5,492 bases of DNA. Origin: Pseudomonadota bacterium. Its GTDB lineage: Bacteria > Pseudomonadota > Gammaproteobacteria > Enterobacterales > Enterobacteriaceae. The notes beneath the pieces were generated by a model that did no database searches, was not told where the DNA came from, and saw only the letters and a program-made list of their open reading frames with translations. The stretch's first letter is position 1, and the number at the start of each line of letters is the position of its first letter. Positions 5,336 to 5,492 of this stretch are shown piece by piece. Location of the stretch: contig JAFACP010000124.1 in NCBI GenBank assembly GCA_023425455.1, forward strand, positions 1-5,492. The letters run 5' to 3'. The translations under genes and the position numbers were made by a program.

Positions 5336-5492
5336 TTACTCGCTTTCTGCGGGTAATACTGGCATCCAGTCAATCGGCGTTTCGCCGCGTTTTTCCAGCC
5401 ACTCATTCGTCAGGACAAAATGATTACTGCCAAAGAAGCCCCGGTGTGCGGAAAGCGGCGACGGATGCGGTGCTTTCAGTACATGATGACGC
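5336..5492 (-). CDS. ung: Uracil-DNA glycosylase Ung, C-terminal part
   Basis: Only the last 51 codons and the stop lie in the window; the rest runs off the right edge. Ung removes uracil from DNA and starts base excision repair. The fragment contains the DNA-intercalation loop HPSPLS and ends in [11 protein letters not shown], which closely matches the E. coli protein. If the full length is the usual 229 residues, the fragment is residues 179-229, and the His of HPSPLS falls on catalytic His187. It is convergent with yfiF, with a hairpin between the two stop codons. Nothing suggests it is broken. Confidence 0.95.
   Translation of the reverse strand, partial: RHHVLKAPHPSPLSAHRGFFGSNHFVLTNEWLEKRGETPIDWMPVLPAESE

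Noticed and set aside
1..5492. Mobile elements, CRISPR arrays, tRNA or rRNA genes, toxin-antitoxin or defence genes
   Set aside because: Nearly the whole window is accounted for by five conserved core genes in their usual order, with short spacers showing no such structures.

Overview
The window is an ordinary chromosomal core segment of a gammaproteobacterium of the Enterobacteriaceae. The evidence is gene order and near-E. coli protein sequence: ung (C-terminal end only), yfiF, trxC, tapT (yfiP) and patZ (yfiQ/pka) lie in the same order and relative orientations as I recall for E. coli and Salmonella, with pssA expected just beyond the left edge. The proteins differ from E. coli at scattered positions, and YfiF has a longer, repeat-bearing N-terminus. 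This suggests a relative such as Enterobacter, Citrobacter or Klebsiella; I cannot fix the genus. I see no mobile element, CRISPR array, tRNA/rRNA gene, prophage remnant or broken gene.

Layout, left to right. Bases 1-106 are the patZ-pssA spacer and hold no gene. patZ (minus, 107-2770) encodes the GNAT protein lysine acetyltransferase fused to an ADP-forming acyl-CoA synthetase-like region. tapT (minus, 2806-3504) encodes the DTW-domain tRNA acp3U47 synthase. trxC (minus, 3573-3992) encodes thioredoxin 2. A 204-base divergent spacer (3993-4196) holds a good trxC promoter, an OxyR-like site, a perfect 17-base palindrome over the -10/start region and, on the yfiF side, a GC-rich hairpin and an exact Chi octamer that runs into the ribosome binding site. 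yfiF (plus, 4197-5282) encodes a SpoU-family RNA 2'-O-methyltransferase. A strong hairpin (5301-5323) separates it from the convergent 3' end of ung (minus, 5336 to the right edge).

The three minus-strand genes trxC, tapT and patZ could form one transcription unit led by the trxC promoter. The 68-base trxC-tapT gap contains a stable hairpin with no U tract, so read-through or processing is plausible; tapT and patZ are only 35 bases apart and probably cotranscribed. The functions are housekeeping and stress related: disulfide reduction (TrxC), acetyl-CoA-dependent control of metabolic enzymes (PatZ), tRNA and other RNA modification (TapT, YfiF) and uracil repair (Ung). They form a conserved neighbourhood rather than a pathway. 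I found no convincing undescribed system. The points most worth checking are the trxC promoter architecture, the tapT start region and the charged repeat in YfiF.
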